Shown here piece by piece: positions 5,265-6,154 of a stretch of 6,154 nt of DNA (position 1 is its first letter; every line of letters begins with the position of its first letter). The notes under the pieces are model-generated. The model made no database searches, was not told where the DNA came from, and saw only the letters and a list, made by a program, of their open reading frames with translations. Source of the DNA: Ruminococcus sp. UBA946 (lineage in GTDB: Bacteria > Bacillota > Clostridia > Oscillospirales > Ruminococcaceae); assembly GCA_002293295.1 (NCBI GenBank), contig DBCY01000149.1, forward strand, positions 8,285-14,438, read 5' to 3'. The translations under genes were made by a program, and so were the position numbers.

Positions 5265-6154
5265 ATGAAAATAACGGAGCTTTTCGGCAATAAAAAAACA
5301 GTGCTGTCATTCGAGGTTTTCCCGCCGAAGAAAACAAGCCCTGTTGAAACCATATACAGCACATTAAATGAATTAAAAGACCTTTCGCCGGATTTTATCA
5401 GCGTCACCTACGGAGCCGCGGGGAATACCGCGGATACCGTTACCTGCGATATCGCGGCATATATAAACAATACGCTCGGAATCACTTCAGCCGCTCACCT
5501 TACCTGTGTTTACAGCTCCAGGGAGGATATTCTGACCAGCCTTTCACAGTTTAAGGAGAGGGGTATTGAAAATATCCTGGCGCTGAGAGGGGATATTAAT
5601 CCCGAACGTCCCCGGCTTAATGATTTTATGTATGCGAGCGACCTGGTCAGCTTTATCAGTCAGAACGGGAATTTCGGTATTTCGGGTGCGTGCTATCCCG
5701 AAACTCATTCCGAAGCCGCCGATATGAAAACCGATATAACAAACCTGAGAAAAAAGGTTGAAGCGGGCGCAGGGCATTTGATTTCACAGCTTTTCTTTGA
5801 TAATAAGGTTTTCTATGATTTTATTGAAAAGACCGCTATTGCCGGAATCAGCGTTCCCATAGAAGCGGGGATTATGCCGGTAGTCAATAAAAACCAGATT
5901 GAACGTATGGTATCGATGTGCGGAGCCAGCCTTCCCGTCAAATTCTCTAAAATAATGCAGAAATATGAACATAATCCGGAAGCCCTGCGAGACGCCGGCA
6001 TTGCCTATGCGGTCGACCAGATTGTAGACTTGATTTCAAACGGCGTTGACGGTATTCATCTTTATACGATGAACAACCCCTATGTCGCGCGCAGAATAAG
6101 CGGGAGCATATCCAGTTTATTAGGGCGTGTCCGAAAATCATCAATATGCACATA
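5265..6154 (+). CDS. metF: 5,10-methylenetetrahydrofolate reductase, partial at the window edge
   Basis: MetF is a flavin-dependent enzyme that reduces 5,10-methylene-THF to 5-methyl-THF, the methyl donor for methionine synthesis (and a step of the Wood-Ljungdahl path in acetogens). It acts in the cytoplasm as a TIM barrel. Visible: SFEVFPPK (15-22, with the conserved Glu17), FISVTYGA (44-51), HLTC (78-81), LALRGD (105-110, with the conserved Asp110), CYPETH (143-148), GHLISQLFFD (170-179), EAGIMPV (200-206) and GIHLYTMN (263-270). These blocks occur in the usual order and spacing. The start at ATG 5265 is fixed by GGAGGT (5254-5259), 5 nt upstream. The frame has no stop before the window ends after 296 codons. 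Family proteins normally stop soon after the segment equivalent to ARRISGSISSLL (275-286), so the residues from 287 on look foreign and may read into an insertion-sequence end (see findings). The catalytic part is complete, so activity is likely. Confidence 0.95.
   Translation, partial: MKITELFGNKKTVLSFEVFPPKKTSPVETIYSTLNELKDLSPDFISVTYGAAGNTADTVTCDIAAYINNTLGITSAAHLTCVYSSREDILTSLSQFKERGIENILALRGDINPERPRLNDFMYASDLVSFISQNGNFGISGACYPETHSEAADMKTDITNLRKKVEAGAGHLISQLFFDNKVFYDFIEKTAIAGISVPIEAGIMPVVNKNQIERMVSMCGASLPVKFSKIMQKYEHNPEALRDAGIAYAVDQIVDLISNGVDGIHLYTMNNPYVARRISGSISSLLGRVRKSSICT
6123..6154. mobile_element. Possible insertion-sequence end inside the metF 3' end
   Basis: GGGCGTGTCCGAAAA begins at 6123 right after TTA, exactly where MetF homology fades. 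It resembles, from memory, the terminal repeats of some IS5-type elements (a G-rich start, then GTGTC-x-GAAAA), which insert at short T/A targets. Only 32 bases are visible and neither a transposase nor the opposite end is in the window, so this is a hypothesis. A natural short MetF extension remains possible. Confidence 0.3.

Noticed and set aside
5544..6153. Minus-strand open frames under metF (5544-5777, 5784-5972, 5813-6001, 5947-6153)
   Set aside because: They are antisense shadows of metF, which matches its family along its whole length on the plus strand.

Overview
The window looks like part of a chromosome from an anaerobic gut or rumen member of the Clostridia (Bacillota). This is inferred from the moderately A/T-rich DNA, strong GGAGGT ribosome binding sites, the protein sequences, and the debris of a Bacillota-type conjugative element. 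No rRNA, tRNA or phylogenetic marker is present, so genus-level placement is not possible.

Layout: (1) 1-228 is A/T-rich and holds no convincing gene. It contains a perfect 23-bp palindrome next to a GC-clamped inverted repeat. (2) 229-1330 is mobile-element debris. A HicB-type antitoxin C-terminus lies on the plus strand. It converges, with a 2-nt gap, on the decayed C-terminal part of a giant conjugative-element SNF2 helicase/DNA methylase on the minus strand, which carries a frameshift and a large internal deletion. (3) 1331-1726 is non-coding A/T-rich DNA with three copies of an 11-mer and then a good sigma-70-type promoter. (4) 1727-3256 is an intact cytoplasmic SASA-domain (sialate O-acetylesterase-like) carbohydrate esterase. 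(5) 3249-4193 is a lipoprotein gene that overlaps the esterase end by 8 bp and is cut by one in-frame TAA at 3729-3731. (6) 4242-5195 is an intact second lipoprotein, a diverged paralogue of the broken one. Both carry a D-x-N-x-D acidic loop and neither belongs to a family I can name. (7) 5265 to the window end is metF (5,10-methylenetetrahydrofolate reductase). The standard reduced-track view misses it because it has no stop inside the window. Its last residues run into a sequence that resembles an insertion-sequence end.

How the genes may work together: the esterase and the two lipoproteins are co-directional and tightly spaced, and probably form one transcription unit starting at the promoter near 1655-1683. 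The esterase lacks a signal peptide, so it would deacetylate glycans after import. The lipoproteins would sit on the outer face of the membrane. A functional link between them is inferred from position only. metF has its own ribosome binding site, a possible -10 box and a different base composition, and is probably a separate housekeeping gene.

The most unusual points are the tandem unnamed lipoproteins, one of them nonsense-interrupted, and the layered traces of mobile DNA on both sides of the block. I do not see a complete, clearly new defence or mobile system here.
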